NCBI RefSeq assembly: GCF_000001735.4
Contig: NC_003074.8
Span: 9,796,101 to 9,860,100, forward strand
Length of the DNA stretch: 64,000 nt
Direction of reading: 5' to 3'
From: Arabidopsis thaliana
Lineage: Eukaryota; Streptophyta; Magnoliopsida; Brassicales; Brassicaceae
This document shows, piece by piece, positions 1 to 12,021 of this stretch. The position numbers and the translations under genes are program-made. The notes under the pieces are model-generated. The model searched no databases, was not told where the DNA came from, and worked only from the letters and a program-made list of their open reading frames with translations. The first letter of the stretch is position 1; every line of letters starts with the position of its first letter.

Positions 1-748
<748 letters not shown>

Positions 749-1035
749 TTTCATCAAACTTTGTTTCATGTTTTTCCATTTTTTTCTCTTTCTCTTTTTT
801 ACATTATGGTTCTCAAAATATCGGTGAAGACTGTATAATTGTAGTATGGATTTGTAATAAATAATCATAAACTATTCAAACTTGTTTACATTTTGTGTTT
901 TGTGATACACTTTTCAGTATAGCTAATGGCCTCTTGATTATGATTATGAGTTTGATATATCAAAGTTAGTTGAATCTTATAAGTTACAGGGAAACAAAAA
1001 TGCAGAGGAGATTTTATTGATGAAACTGAGAGATA

Positions 1036-1510
1036 TTACATAAAATCAGAATTTTGGGTTTGGCTAAGTTTGGTTTGAGCAACAGCAATCTCAGCTTGAG
1101 TTTTGGCTAATTCATTCTGAGTTTTCTGAATCTGAGTTTTAAGTAAATGAATAATGCCAACACAACCATAAACAGGGTCATCTACTCTGCATTTTGCTTC
1201 AAAGCACAAAGATTCCACTGCTTCAGCTCTTGTCTGATCAGGAAGTTGCTGTCAAAAAGATCACCAAAATCCAACCATGAATACACTTACTTATATATAT
1301 GCATAAAGTGTGATCTTAAATAGGATATTAGAAGAAGATACACAAAGATGTGTATACCTGAAGCATTTTGGAAACGTTTCCAGCACCATAGATTCTGTGG
1401 ACACATGCAAATTTTTGAGGATCGTTTGGAGGGAAATATGGTGAGAATACGCAATCTTTTGGACATCTTCTTCTCAGATACTTGCAAGCTGCACATCTTT
1501 TTGGATTCAT
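1036..1510 (-). CDS. LBD24: LOB-domain transcription factor LBD24
   Basis: Small plant-specific LATERAL ORGAN BOUNDARIES-domain DNA-binding protein, nuclear. Two exons: 1358-1510 (51 codons) and 1036-1248 (70 codons plus stop), joined in phase 0, giving 121 aa. The N-terminus MNPKRCAACKYLRRRCPKDC holds the CX2CX6CX3C zinc-finger-like motif. It is followed by a GAS block (FACVHRIYGAGNVSKML) that is split by the intron. Exon 2 ends in a heptad-like stretch rich in K, Q and T, where the family usually has a leucine-zipper-like coiled coil. At 121 aa it is short for the family and has almost no variable C-terminus. I chose the ATG at 1510 because the upstream in-frame ATG would add only a few residues before the conserved start. 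The 3' end faces GAPA. Remembered locus: At3g26660. Confidence 0.93.
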
Positions 1511-1792
1511 CTTAGATTTTCTCAGAAACAAATATAAACAAACAACACAAAAGAAGAGATTGTGAAATCTTACACAAAGATTTAGCTATTTGTATTCCTT
1601 TTCGTTTCCTTTCTTTTCCAATAATCAAACGGCTAGTTTCCAGTTTCTGAAATTTGACAACATTTACTTAAGGTAAGACTATTTATGTTGATTCTCACTT
1701 AGACTAATTAGACTTTATATTACCGTTAACATTACTGTTAAGGCAACAACATTCATGTTCTCTTTAGAGAAAATAAATTGCACTACTAGTTA

Positions 1793-1957
1793 TTAGACGC
1801 TAGTTATAGTGATCTAAGGAGAGCAAGAGTAGCAGCTGTTTGCATATGATTCTCCAAATACTGTATATAATTATATACCTGAGTTATGGATTTGTAATAA
1901 TAATATAAACTCGATTCAAACTTGTTTACATTTTGTGCTTTATGAAACACTTTTCAC
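1793..1957 (+). pseudogene. GAPA-derived relic: exon piece fused to 3'UTR piece
   Basis: A decayed partial copy of the neighbouring GAPA 3' end. Positions 1809-1829 match GAPA exon bases 318-338 without mismatch (21 nt), with weaker similarity on both sides. Positions 1881-1957 match the GAPA 3'UTR (about 847-917), including 24 identical bases at 1914-1937 versus 874-897. The rest of the last exon (about 345-810) is missing between the two parts. Same strand as GAPA. It lies about 1 kb downstream of GAPA, just upstream of LBD24 and just past the 3' end of the NIPA gene. No open frame remains. Boundaries are by eye. Confidence 0.8.
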
Positions 1958-2135
1958 AGGTCTCAAACAAAAAAATGAATATACAGAGATGTTGTTATGT
2001 AATACAATTTGGTTCTTGCAAGAATACACAATCGTGGGATGGTTTCCTAAAAACAGATTTTGCTACTACAACATATGTGATAAGAGAAGAATGTGCATGA
2101 GATTCGGTCTCATGCTTTCTGTTTTCACTACCTAC

Positions 2136-4462
2136 TTAAGCCTTTGAAGAGATGGTCTTTTCAAGCATTCTTGTTCCTTCTTCTTCCATGGCTAGTTTGC
2201 TCCATCCTGACCCTCTCATGGACAAAATCTTTGCCCGTTCGAGTCCGTTTCCTCTAAACCCTGTAATCTTCGAAGATACCATTGGCATCACTAGAATCGC
2301 AGATGCATTTATAGAGTCTTCACCAAATCCTAGTGCTGCTAAACAAGCAGTCTGCAACACAATGAAGTAAAGAGTTTTAATTAGTACTGTTGAATAAGCT
2401 CACAAATGAAGATGGTTCTGCTTGTGGGTACCTTTGTCTTGGCAATTAAATCAGCTGCTTTCATATACATTCCTTGTACAACTACTCTTGTGTCTTTGCT
2501 GTGTCCATCTTCAGATGATTGTGGTATCAACCTGTTATTGAAGATCAAAATAGTTATAGTAGCTAAATCATAGAAAACTTCTGAATTTCTAATGAGAACA
2601 CAGTTTTTTACCTGTCCTCCTCAGTTGGCACACTCGAGGACACGATGGAGTCAAGAGATGATGAATTATCTTTTGTCTCATTGCCTCTTGTATCATCAGG
2701 TGCTAGTAAAGAAATGCCTATGAATACACACATCATTCCTAATATGAACATTGTTGTTCTTAGCGCATCGAAAACCTGTTTAAGGAAGAAGAAAATTATC
2801 TAAGCGACTATCCCTAAACCCACACCATTCTGTGACAAAATGATCAAACTAATCATCTAGATCCGTATTAGCCCGAAGATAAAGAAAAGAGAGGAAAAGC
2901 ATCACAATGTAGTCAATAGATGAACCTGAAACTCTTGAAAGTAAATGCATCCTGTACAGATGGAGAAGAAAGTCCAAGCAATCTGAAACATTGGAACTAT
3001 GAGAATTGCATCATATAGAGACAATCCTTCATTCAATCTTGTCATCTGCAACAGAAGCACATGAAAGACGTTTTTACTTCAGTAACTATATAGTCTCAAC
3101 GGCACAACAAAGCACCAAAATATTTCAGTAGCTTGAGGTTTTTTTTTACCCAGAATCCGGCTGTACTAAGAAATAAAAGAAGCATAGAGTATGTGAACCA
3201 GCTGTGCAGTTGATAGCTACTAGACATGGCCAATCTCAGCAAGTTCGAGCTACAAAACGAAACTCAAATTTATCACCTGAAACTATCTGATTTTCAAGTA
3301 AAGCCTGTAGATTTGCAAACTCACAGTGACTTGGCAAATAAAACTGAACATGATCCTATAGCACCCGAGACCACTGCATATGAGAAAGGAAGCAGCATTT
3401 TCCAATAAGAGCTAATTTCTTGTCCAGGTGTAGATATCAAAACTTCTCCCTTCCTGAATATTTCGATTAAACTAATCACAAAAGAGGTCCCGATAGTTGA
3501 AAATAGTCAAGGAAGAATTTCAAATGCAAGACTCACCTATAGAGGAAATGGTGCACGGCTACTATTAAAATCAAAATACCACAGTAGACCAAGAATGTTA
3601 CATTGCTATATTTCTCTGCCAACTGTTCGGGTGTGAAAACTGAGCACAGAAGATTTTTATTAGGCCACGCTTTGTGAAAAAACGACAGAACAATCTGTTC
3701 AAGAATAGTTACCTGGTGACTGGTGATTACCAAAAGCTACAAGGAAAACGTTTCCAAGAACTATAAAGGCTGTAGCAACGAGTACTCTGTGACCAAGGCA
3801 TACTAAAGATATTAGAAGAGCAGAGACTTAGTAAATCGGTAATGCATGTTAAAGATTGCAGCGAGGTAGTTTGCATACTTGACAGTAACCATTTTGTTCA
3901 ATACAACATAAGCAAATGCTATGTTGGATACAAATTGAATGGATCCAAGAGCTGCTAGAAGGGACTGCAAAGAGAGTTCATAACGGTAAGAAAACCAAAG
4001 AGAAACCATAATGAAACCTGACAAATCACGCAAGTAGGCAATGTCGAGCAGATCATTCTACCTGAGCAGCATAACCAAACGAAATGAAATTGAGGCAATT
4101 CCCAAGAAGAAAGACAAGGATCCCTGTAAGATTCCAACAACATTGGAGACTCAGAAAAAGCTTCATATAAACTTCAACGGGGAAAAGGTTTAAGACCAGG
4201 ACATACCAACTCTCCAAGTCTGATTATGTATAATTGGCTTCAATGGCATCTTTCCTCCGCCATCTTGTAGGGCTAACCTTTCTCTCTGATAATACACAAA
4301 GTAAGACAATACGTTTCACGTGACGAGATCAAATGTAACCAAACAGTAGTGGCTGAGGCAAATGCAGACCTCATTATGTCCCAATTTGAGAAGGTTTGTG
4401 CCAAAATTAATAGCAACACTTCCAAAAATGTTGATGAAAGCTCCGATGACCCACTCTCCCAT
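2136..4462 (-). CDS. NIPA8: NIPA-type magnesium transporter (DUF803 family)
   Basis: Multi-pass membrane protein of the NIPA/DUF803 family, whose animal members are Mg2+ transporters; the plant function is inferred. Twelve exons: 4370-4462, 4207-4285, 4062-4123, 3879-3964, 3713-3786, 3537-3639, 3325-3453, 3150-3249, 2926-3045, 2612-2775, 2432-2531, 2136-2351. They sum to 1326 nt, 441 aa, with every junction in frame. The N-terminus MGEWVIGAFINIFGSVAINFGTN is the first membrane segment. Further hydrophobic helices follow (for example ILVFLLGNCLNFISFGYAAQ and FLVYCGILILIVAVHHFLY). The last about 110 residues are a hydrophilic cytosolic tail. All introns are short. The 5' leader extends to about 4.8 kb and shares a head-to-head promoter with SNM1. 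The symbol is from memory; the locus is At3g26670. Confidence 0.9.
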
Positions 4463-5208
4463 TGGTAATTAAAGAATGAAGATAGCTCAGTTAAAGGATC
4501 ATCTAAAGCTGCAAACTTGAACCAATCAACTAGCTCAGGCCTCCCTCATATGAATCTTAGCCTTCAAGAGAAGAAGCATAAAACCTAAGAAGGGCTATTA
4601 GATGGTGATTGCAAACACAAGCTTGTACCTTTGATTGAAACAGAGATCAAATGGACAAAATTGAAACAAGGGTTTTCGATGATTAGCATAGAGAAAGAGA
4701 AAATGAGACAAAACCTGCGAAGGGACGATAGAGGAGCTTCAGATCCAGATCGATTTCTAACAGAAGATGCAGATTGCACAAGTTCTCTCCCAACAAAGAG
4801 AATCCTTTTTGAGATTTAAGCTTTACCAAACAAAATGGCGTCGAATAAAAGGAAGAAGGATAAAAATTGGATCTTTCCCCAAAAATTGAAAATTCTAAAA
4901 AAGCTTTGATTTTTCGTAAGGAAGACCCAATCGCCGATAAAGCTTGAAGACGACGGTGACGAAGACGACGACGATGGCGATGTTAGATTGATACAAAATG
5001 ACGTAGTGGTTGGGCCCTTTTGTGTTGTTAAATCTGTCTTCTTGCTGCTCCTCACGTTTTGTTTTGGGCTTTTTACCATTTTTACTCTCTTCTCTTCTCT
5101 CTCTCTCGTTGAGAGACACTCAATGGCCAAAAAGCAACCTTTGGCGGGCGGGTCAAAATTGACTCTTTTGACCTTTCATTTTCATTGAACCTCTATAGAC
5201 AGAAAAGG
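4463..5208. promoter_or_regulatory. Divergent promoter and leaders between NIPA gene (-) and SNM1 (+)
   Basis: The two genes are transcribed away from each other from this 746-bp gap, which must hold both 5' leaders and promoters. I see no TATA box on either side. There is a CT-rich stretch at 5090-5110 on the plus strand and a TGGGCC motif at 5011-5016. Short AG-type promoters of this kind are common for divergent housekeeping pairs. Short reading frames in it are not supported as genes. Confidence 0.55.
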
Positions 5209-7417
5209 ATGGATTTTTCTGATGAAGACGACGACGAAAACTGTTTTGGTTCTCGTTTCAACGACGGTGTAAATGAAGAAGAAGAAGACGAAGAGGGTTT
5301 TGTGTTTAACGACGATGTTGAAGAGAATGAAGAAGAAGAGGGTTTTGCGTCTGATTTCTATAAGGCTGGTTCTGATTGGTCTTGTTTAGTGGAAGATGAA
5401 GAGACTGTTTCTTCTTCTGTGAAGAAGATGAAACAGTCGAACTTGTTTCAGATTTGGGGTTTACAAGAGAATTCTCCTGATACAACGAAGAAGATGAAAC
5501 AAACTGATTTGTTTCAGAGTTGGGGTTTACAAAAGCCTTCTCCTTTCACTTCACCTGCTTCGAATTCGGCGAAGAAGACGACGAGTGCTCTTGGAAAAAG
5601 GCGTAGAGACTCTTCGTTTAGCAATGACTCGCCTCGACCATGTCCATTTTACAAGAAACTTCCAGGTCTCTCTCTCTCTCTCTCTTCTTCTTCTTTGAAT
5701 TCATATGCCTAAATGTGCTTCTCTCTTTGCCAATTTCATGAAGTTTGTGATTGATTGTATGTAGGAACACCGTTCACTGTGGATGCTTTTCGCTATGGTT
5801 GTGTTCAAGGATGTTCTGCTTATTTCCTTACTCATTTTCACGCTGATCATTACATTGGTCTCACTAAAGCTTGGTCTCATGGTCCTATTTACTGCTCCTC
5901 TCTCACTAGTCGTCTTCTTAGACTTAGTCTCTCTGTTAATCCCTCGTAAGCTCTTTGTTAAAGCTGTCTGTGACTAAGGACTTCCTTCTTGAAATTATGT
6001 ATTTATTAGTTTCTGTGTGTAGGTCTATTCATCCATTGGAGCTAGACGTTGAGTACACTATTAATGGGATTAAAGTCACTTTAATTGAAGCTAATCATTG
6101 CCCTGGTGCTGCTCTTATTCACTTTCGTCTCTTAGATGGAACATGTTATCTGCATACCGGAGATTTCAGGGCTTCTAAACAGATGCAAACGCATCCTCTC
6201 CTCTTTAACCAACGAGTTCATGTTCTGTATTTGGATACAACATATTGCAATCCGAGATACAAGTGAGAGCAAAAATTTGTCAAATAGTATAACTTGTGAT
6301 GGATTTGAAGGAGCGTGTGCTCGTAATGTAATGTTTGATCCATTCTTTTTTATGTTATTGTTCAGATTCCCTTCTAAAGAAGATGTGTTAAGTTATGTTG
6401 TGAGAATCACAAAGGATTTCCTCAGGAAGCAACCGAAGACTCTGATTGTGGTTGGTTCTTACAGCATTGGAAAAGAATGTGTTTATCTTGCTATTGCCAA
6501 AGCTCTTGGGGTATAAAATGCTGGAGACATTTTCTTTCTGTTTTAGCCATCTTTTTGGGACTCTATATGTTCTAACTTTTTGGAGTTTTCAGGTTAAGAT
6601 ATTTGCAAATGCTTCAAGAAGACGAATACTGCAATCTTTTGGTTGGGATGATATTTCGAAGAATCTTTCTACAGATGGGAAAGCCACATGTCTTCATGTT
6701 CTGCCTATGTCGTCATTGAAAGTTGAAGTATTTCTCTAAATCTAAGATGCTTATCTCAAGTATTATTCTATATAGACTCCATGTCAACCTCGCATGATCA
6801 TAACTCTGTTCTGATTATTTCCCTGAAGAGACTCGATGAACACTTGAAGATTTATAGAGAACAGTATGGAGCAGTTTTGGCATTTAGGCCCACAGGTGAT
6901 TTTTTCCCTTGCTGTTATTTTATATGGATTTTATTTAGACTATTGGTATGAAAAGTAAAGTTGGTTTTTAGGTTGGACTTACTCCGAGAAGATAGGTGAA
7001 CACCTTGATCTGATAAAACCAACTTCAAGGGGAAAAATCACCATTTATGGTGCGTTTGATTTTTATAATGCACATTCTCTATGAGCTTAGCTCTAAATAT
7101 CATCATTATATTATGATGACTTGTGGAGGCCGATTTGTCTGACTGTCAGGTGATTATGTAACTTTTATAGGGGTGCCATATAGTGAGCATTCAAGCTTCA
7201 CAGAGCTTCGTGAGTTTGTTCAAGTATGTATCAGGAATGTCATTATTTTATCTATCCGTATCTGTCCTGGATAAGTTTTTCACTTCTTTTAGCATTAACT
7301 GATTTCGTTATTGCGCAGTTCTTAAGGCCTGATAAGATTATTCCTACGGTGAACAATGGAAATGCTGGAACTCGCGAGAAAATGCAATCATGTTTCAGAG
7401 AATGGCTCAGACGCTGA
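5209..7417 (+). CDS. SNM1: SNM1 DNA cross-link repair nuclease (metallo-beta-lactamase/beta-CASP)
   Basis: Nuclear 5' exonuclease family (SNM1/Pso2/Artemis) acting in repair of cross-link and oxidative damage. Nine exons: 5209-5665, 5765-5945, 6023-6262, 6366-6510, 6593-6727, 6829-6895, 6972-7049, 7171-7223, 7319-7417; total 1455 nt, 484 aa. Residues about 1-150 are a low-complexity acidic tail, with EEEEDEE runs and a duplicated LFQxWGLQ motif (about 79-86 and 101-108). The catalytic part starts near 153. It has the metal-binding HFHADH motif (His176, His178, Asp180, His181), then ANHCPGA, HTGDFR and LDTTYCNP. The C-terminal beta-CASP/DRMBL region includes VGSYSIGKE and [10 protein letters not shown] chose the ATG at 5209; the frame is open eight codons upstream, but no ATG lies there. 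Locus remembered as At3g26680. Confidence 0.95.
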
Positions 7418-8317
7418 GGTTCAACTCTAGGTTGATGGATGATATATTGGTAAGAAAATCAATGGCTTTGGCCATTCTATTTCTAATATTATTTCCTTTT
7501 TCTGCAGTTTCTGAATCCCAATATGTTGATCATTGAAGCTTTCAAAGGATGTGTGATGCTTCTGTAAGATCTTGGTTATTGCAATTGGTGAATACAGTAG
7601 ATTGAAATACTTGAAGGATTCATAATATTCTTTGATCTAGATGTTTTATTCTTAGTTATTTCTCTTATACTAATCTAGTATATGTTTCTTTTTTTTGTGT
7701 GCACACTAATCTAGTATATCTTCAAGTGGCTAATTTGTTTAGTTATGATGGTTGGGAAAGATAAGAGTTCAGAGAAACAATACTGTCTACCATTTTACTT
7801 CTCTTTACCTAGAAGAAGGGTTAGCATCACACGAGTAGACAATGCAAAGAGGGAATAAGATAACCAAATCAGATTCAGAATCTGGAGATAGAAGATTGCC
7901 ATTAACCTCATTGCAAAACTTGATTTGTCGCTGTGTAGAGAACTCTGAAGAGATTTTATATTGTAGTCATATTTCAAAGCAATTAGCTGAATCACCGGGA
8001 ATTGGACCAATCTTCATCTTGTCTGCACTGCCCTGTTGTGAAAGGGTTCCTTATCTTAGTTGCATTGTTCTGTGAGTGATTTACTGTCTTAAAATCGTTT
8101 ATCTTCGTGTATTTGATTGTTTCAAAGAGCATCTAAAACAATGGATCCTATGAGTTAATATAATCTCTATATATCTTTTGCTTATGAGAAACACATTCAA
8201 GTCACAGGGTCTGAAAGCATTTGCTTCTCATGTTTTAACTTTGTTTACAGAAGAAGTCTTTCCATAATATATAACAATTGAGAGAGAGGTTTGATACGCC
8301 TAGAGAAACGAAACTAG
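7418..8317. other. Convergent gap between SNM1 and NUDX13 3' ends
   Basis: Holds the 3' flanks of two convergent genes. Both strands are open for about 70 codons around 7795-8075, but neither translation shows a domain I recognise, and no splice context ties it to the neighbours. I see no repeat or RNA gene here. Confidence 0.5.
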
Positions 8318-9298
8318 TTAGACTACAAAGCAGTAGCGAGGATCAATTTGACGCTCTCCTCGATTTGAAATGCTGGAAATGGCAAGAGAGTCTTCCTTTG
8401 TGCTTCCTTCTTCTGCCATTACTCGTAGAAACTCTTCAAGAGCGCTCTGCATCCACTCATACCGACACAGCTCCAAGGCTTCTTTTACATTCAGCTGTGG
8501 CATTTACACAAACCATTATCACTCACTCATATAACAACATATCTACTTTCCTCGCGGTTATCAAAAGCAAAGATTTGCGGTTTTACCCATCTTCTCTCGC
8601 GGTCATCTTGCTCAGGCCATATCGCAAGTTCTTCCTTCACCTCTAACGCAAACATATAACCTTTGCATCCACCACCTAAGCAGCAATCAGCTTCCACACT
8701 GCTACTCTTACTTCTAAATTCCCAAACTCCTAATGGATCTTCCTACACAACACACCAATCTTAAATCTATACAAGAACTTTCGATAAAGAATGACTGCCT
8801 TAATAAAAAAACTTACTCTTAGTATTCCTTTAACTCCTGCTTCTTCCATAGCTTCACGAGAAGCAGCTTCAAGAACAGTTTCATCATCTTCCCATCCTCC
8901 CTAAACAAATAACACAAGTAAAGATTCTATTTCTATCCAATAGCACTTTGCATTATAGTTTCAAGAATTTAAAGGAAAACAAAATACCTTTGGGAAGACA
9001 AGATCGTGACGATTAGGAGATGAAATCATAAGAACTTGAAGCTTGTTTTCAAAGTCAACACTTGTTGAGTCCTCTTCTTCATCTTTCACCAGCCTATACG
9101 GAATGCATCTGTCATATCCAAATTAAAAAGAACCAAACCAATAAAATATCAAATCAAGAACGATATAAAGGTCAACGACATGAAAGTGAAAGGAGATGTA
9201 AGAAAATGGTGAAAAGAATTTAAGTACCCAGAAACAAGACGGAAGTTGTTGTCATAACGTTGATGGTCTCGTCCTGTTCTTGCAGAAAGATTCGACAT
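8318..9298 (-). CDS. NUDX13: Nudix hydrolase NUDX13
   Basis: Nudix-family hydrolase. The Arabidopsis member at this locus (At3g26690) is described as a mitochondrial enzyme acting on long-chain diadenosine polyphosphates such as Ap6A. Five exons: 9228-9298, 8988-9108, 8817-8900, 8587-8742, 8318-8494; total 609 nt, 202 aa. The Nudix box GX5EX7REUXEEXGU reads GGWEDDETVLEAASREAMEEAGV in two joined parts: the first Gly-Gly opens exon 3 (about residue 65) and the REAMEEAG catalytic Glu pair sits at about 79-86. The start MSNLSARTGRDHQRY is the first ATG after an apparent leader intron. The C-terminal region ends CFVV. The 5' leader runs toward about 9.7 kb. Confidence 0.94.
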
Positions 9299-9740
9299 TT
9301 TTGATAACCTGCAACACACACATTAAAAACACACAAATTTATTTGGAGAAATTGAGAAGAAGAGCTAATTACGGTGAGAATGCAGGTCCTAAGCTTTGTA
9401 AAAGTCGTGTCTTTATCTATTGGCGTCAGCAAGAAACATCATCGTAGCTTGCTTTCTTCTTCTTGTTTCAAAATAAAAATAAAAACAGAACCGATCTTCT
9501 TTGTTTAACCCAGAAGACGAACTAAAGAACCAACAACAGGTGAAACACAACTCCAAAAACAAAACAAAAAAAAACAAGAAAAATGGAAAAAGAAAGGAAC
9601 GGTTTTGGTTTGTTGTTGGCACATATAGGAAGGAAGGAAGAAGGAAAAAGATGAGATTTTTGCGGGGACATATATAATAAGAGAGAGTCAGCTCGCTGAC
9701 GAAGCAGAGAGCATTCATTTCTTTTCTTTATTAAAACCAC
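9299..9740 (-). promoter_or_regulatory. NUDX13: NUDX13 leader and promoter region
   Basis: Upstream of the NUDX13 start codon on the minus strand. The first bases 5' of the ATG look like the end of a leader intron. The rest is A-rich on the plus strand (T- and C-rich as transcribed), typical of a plant 5' leader. TATATAATAAG at about 9669-9679 is on the plus strand; its reverse complement gives a TTATATA box suitably placed for minus-strand transcription. Confidence 0.4.
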
Positions 9741-9888
9741 CCATCACGTTTCATTGTTTTTAAAATTATTTTTTCCCAATTTTGAAAACAGTGTTACAAA
9801 CTTTATATCAGGAAAAATATTTTATATTATGATATAATGAAAACTTTTGGATTGTTTAATTTAGATTAGAAAAACCGGATACTTTTTA

Positions 9889-10211
9889 GAGCTAAAACTA
9901 AACAAGCTGGTTCTTGAAGAAAAATACTCTGGTTTATTTAAGCAGATGTAAAACAGTAATTTGAAAAACATTGTTTGTAAAAACAAGTTAATACATGACC
10001 CAAATTAGTAGATTAAATGGGAGGTTGAACGGAAAAATCTGAGTATTAGAACATTATCATTTGTAGTAGATGATAGACAAGCGAATTCCTAAATACGCAG
10101 ACGTAAAACAGTAATTTATTTATTTATGTTTGCGTATTAAAATAAAACAGTAATTTTATGATTATAATTGTTTGCTTTTATGTTTTTTCTGAACAATGAG
10201 ATAGCTAGATC
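9889..10211 (+). repeat. Direct repeat, copy A (about 320 bp)
   Basis: First copy of a duplicated noncoding segment. It aligns along its length with 10327-10826 once the insertion at 10404-10557 is removed. Long identical stretches are shared, for example the block from TTAATACATGACCCAAATTAG (near 9989) through the GACGTAAAACAGTAAT block. Several small indels and substitutions show that the duplication is not recent. It has no coding potential and I do not recognise its family. Confidence 0.8.
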
Positions 10212-10326
10212 CTCTCGATTTTCAATGTAAAATTGATGTTTCTTGACATTCAGAAGATACCATGATTGGGCATGAATGAGTCCTAAGACAAGACTTAATA
10301 CTTCATCTAGGTCTCAAGAGTTTTTT

Positions 10327-10826
10327 GAAGCAAAACTAAATAAGCTGGTTTTTTTTAAAAAAATCCTCTAAATTGTTTAATTTAAGCAGATGAAAAATAG
10401 TTAAAACCATCTCCATCAGTTAGAAACTCAATTTTATTAAATAATATAAATTTTATTATTATTTTATTGTTATTTTTTAATTATTATTTAAACTAATCAG
10501 AACAAAATAAAAGTAAAAATAAGTTTTTCAGAGTTTCTATCCCTAATGAAGATGCTCTTATTTGAAAAACATTTTGTAAGAATAAAGAAATAGGTAAACA
10601 CATTAATACATGACCCAAATTAGTAGATTAAATTGGAGTTTGATCGGAAAAATCTGATTATTAGAACATTATCATTTGTAATAGATGATAGACAAACGAA
10701 TTCCAAAATACACAGACGTAAAACAGTAATTTTACTTATTTACGTTTGCGTATTAAATAAAACAGTAATTTTTATGATTACAATTGCTTGTTTTATGTTT
10801 TTTTTGGACAATAAGATAGCTGGATC
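10327..10826 (+). repeat. Direct repeat, copy B, interrupted by a MITE
   Basis: Second copy of the segment at 9889-10211, lying about 115 bp after it in the same orientation. It is longer by the 154-bp insertion at 10404-10557 plus one target duplication. Small indels also differ, such as TTGTAAGAATAAAGAAATAGG in place of a shorter stretch in copy A. It ends at AGATAGCTGGATC, matching AGATAGCTAGATC in copy A. Confidence 0.8.
10404..10557. mobile_element. Small MITE with TTA target duplication (PIF/Harbinger-like)
   Basis: A 154-bp AT-rich insertion flanked by TTA at 10401-10403 and 10558-10560. Its ends are imperfect inverted repeats of about 25 bp: the left reads AAACCATCTCCATCAG then TTAGAAACTC; the right, read inward, is GAGCATCTTCATTAGG then GATAGAAACTC. 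The paralogous copy A carries the uninterrupted sequence around 9958-9963, which gives an empty site within the same window. A TTA duplication fits the PIF/Harbinger superfamily; the family assignment is inference. Confidence 0.75.
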
Positions 10827-12011
10827 GAAAACATATAATATGTGACAAAAGGATAAGACTTAACATTACCAAAACAAAAGAACCAAAATCAAAATTGAAT
10901 ACTTCTAGTTACGAATTAAAAAAAAATTGAGCATAAAATATGGATTTTTTAACGTATACTACAAAATACAAATATTGTGATGAAAGAGACCAACCAAACA
11001 AAACCAAGTTGACCCGGTTTGATTCGTTGGTATCTTGGTTATATGAGTGGTTCACCACAAACAAATTTAAAATACTTAACAGGCCCACCAAATTGGCTAG
11101 ATAGCCCATTAAGTTTCACTCTGTGTAGAACAAATGTCCCCAGTTGTTCAACTAAAAACAACTTATTGGGCCTAAAATGGGCCTTTTAAATTGAAGTAGA
11201 CGGTTGGTGCAGAAGACTATGATTGATTTAATTTTTGAGTCACTTTTTCAATCATTTCCGATTTTGTATGATTTATTCATGATGATGACCACGACCGCCG
11301 TTTCAATCATTGGTCTAAAACTCTAAACATTTCAAAATTCTCTAGTTTTTAAAAGAACGAAATAAAAAAGTTTGAAAAAAAAAGAAGAGAATAAAAAAAA
11401 AAAAAGTCAAGAGAAACGTTAAAACGCAGATTGAAACAAAACATAGAAAAACGCGAAACGCAGATCGTGGAAATGTGAGTTTTTGAAAAGTTAGCGTCAG
11501 AGAGAAGAAGGAAATGTATGTCGATACAGCTGGCTTATGACCCCACCATTTTTTTTTTACTCTGTCGATGTGAGGAATTGTGGTCCTAAATTAATTATTT
11601 TATTTTGTAAAAAAGTGAGTTTGTTGAATTTTTTATTTATAAAAGAATATTTTATGAATGTTTGTTCGCTGGATATATCTATTTGTCATTAATAACAACA
11701 AAAGGGTTAATTTTTTAATTTGCTTTCTAATAGTACTAGTTAAAACTACAGTTCTTTTTGCTATTATTGTTGGTGTATTTATGTTTTAGTTAGTAGCAGT
11801 ATAACATGTCAAAAATAAAAAATTTAGTAGCAGTCTAAGATGTAAGTCATGTGACATCTACCTATAAGAATCAGAAACACTAGTATGAAACATAATTAAA
11901 TATTCTATTTTGATTTATAACATTGTTAATTATAATTTTGTATTAAAATGGTGAATTATAAAATAAAAATTCTTTTACTAAACTTAGATTTTACTAAATT
12001 ACAAATATATG
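10827..12011. other. AT-rich intergenic DNA, no gene seen
   Basis: Long A and T runs and short open frames without recognisable domains. The purine-rich stretch near 11340-11420 has poly(A) runs. I see no promoter, RNA gene or transposon end that I could defend. Confidence 0.5.
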
Positions 12012-12021
12012 ATTAATAAAT

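Noticed and set aside
7795..8075. Frames of about 71-77 codons open on both strands between SNM1 and NUDX13
   Set aside because: No domain, no splice link to either neighbour, no promoter; double-strand openness in short AT-moderate DNA is expected by chance.
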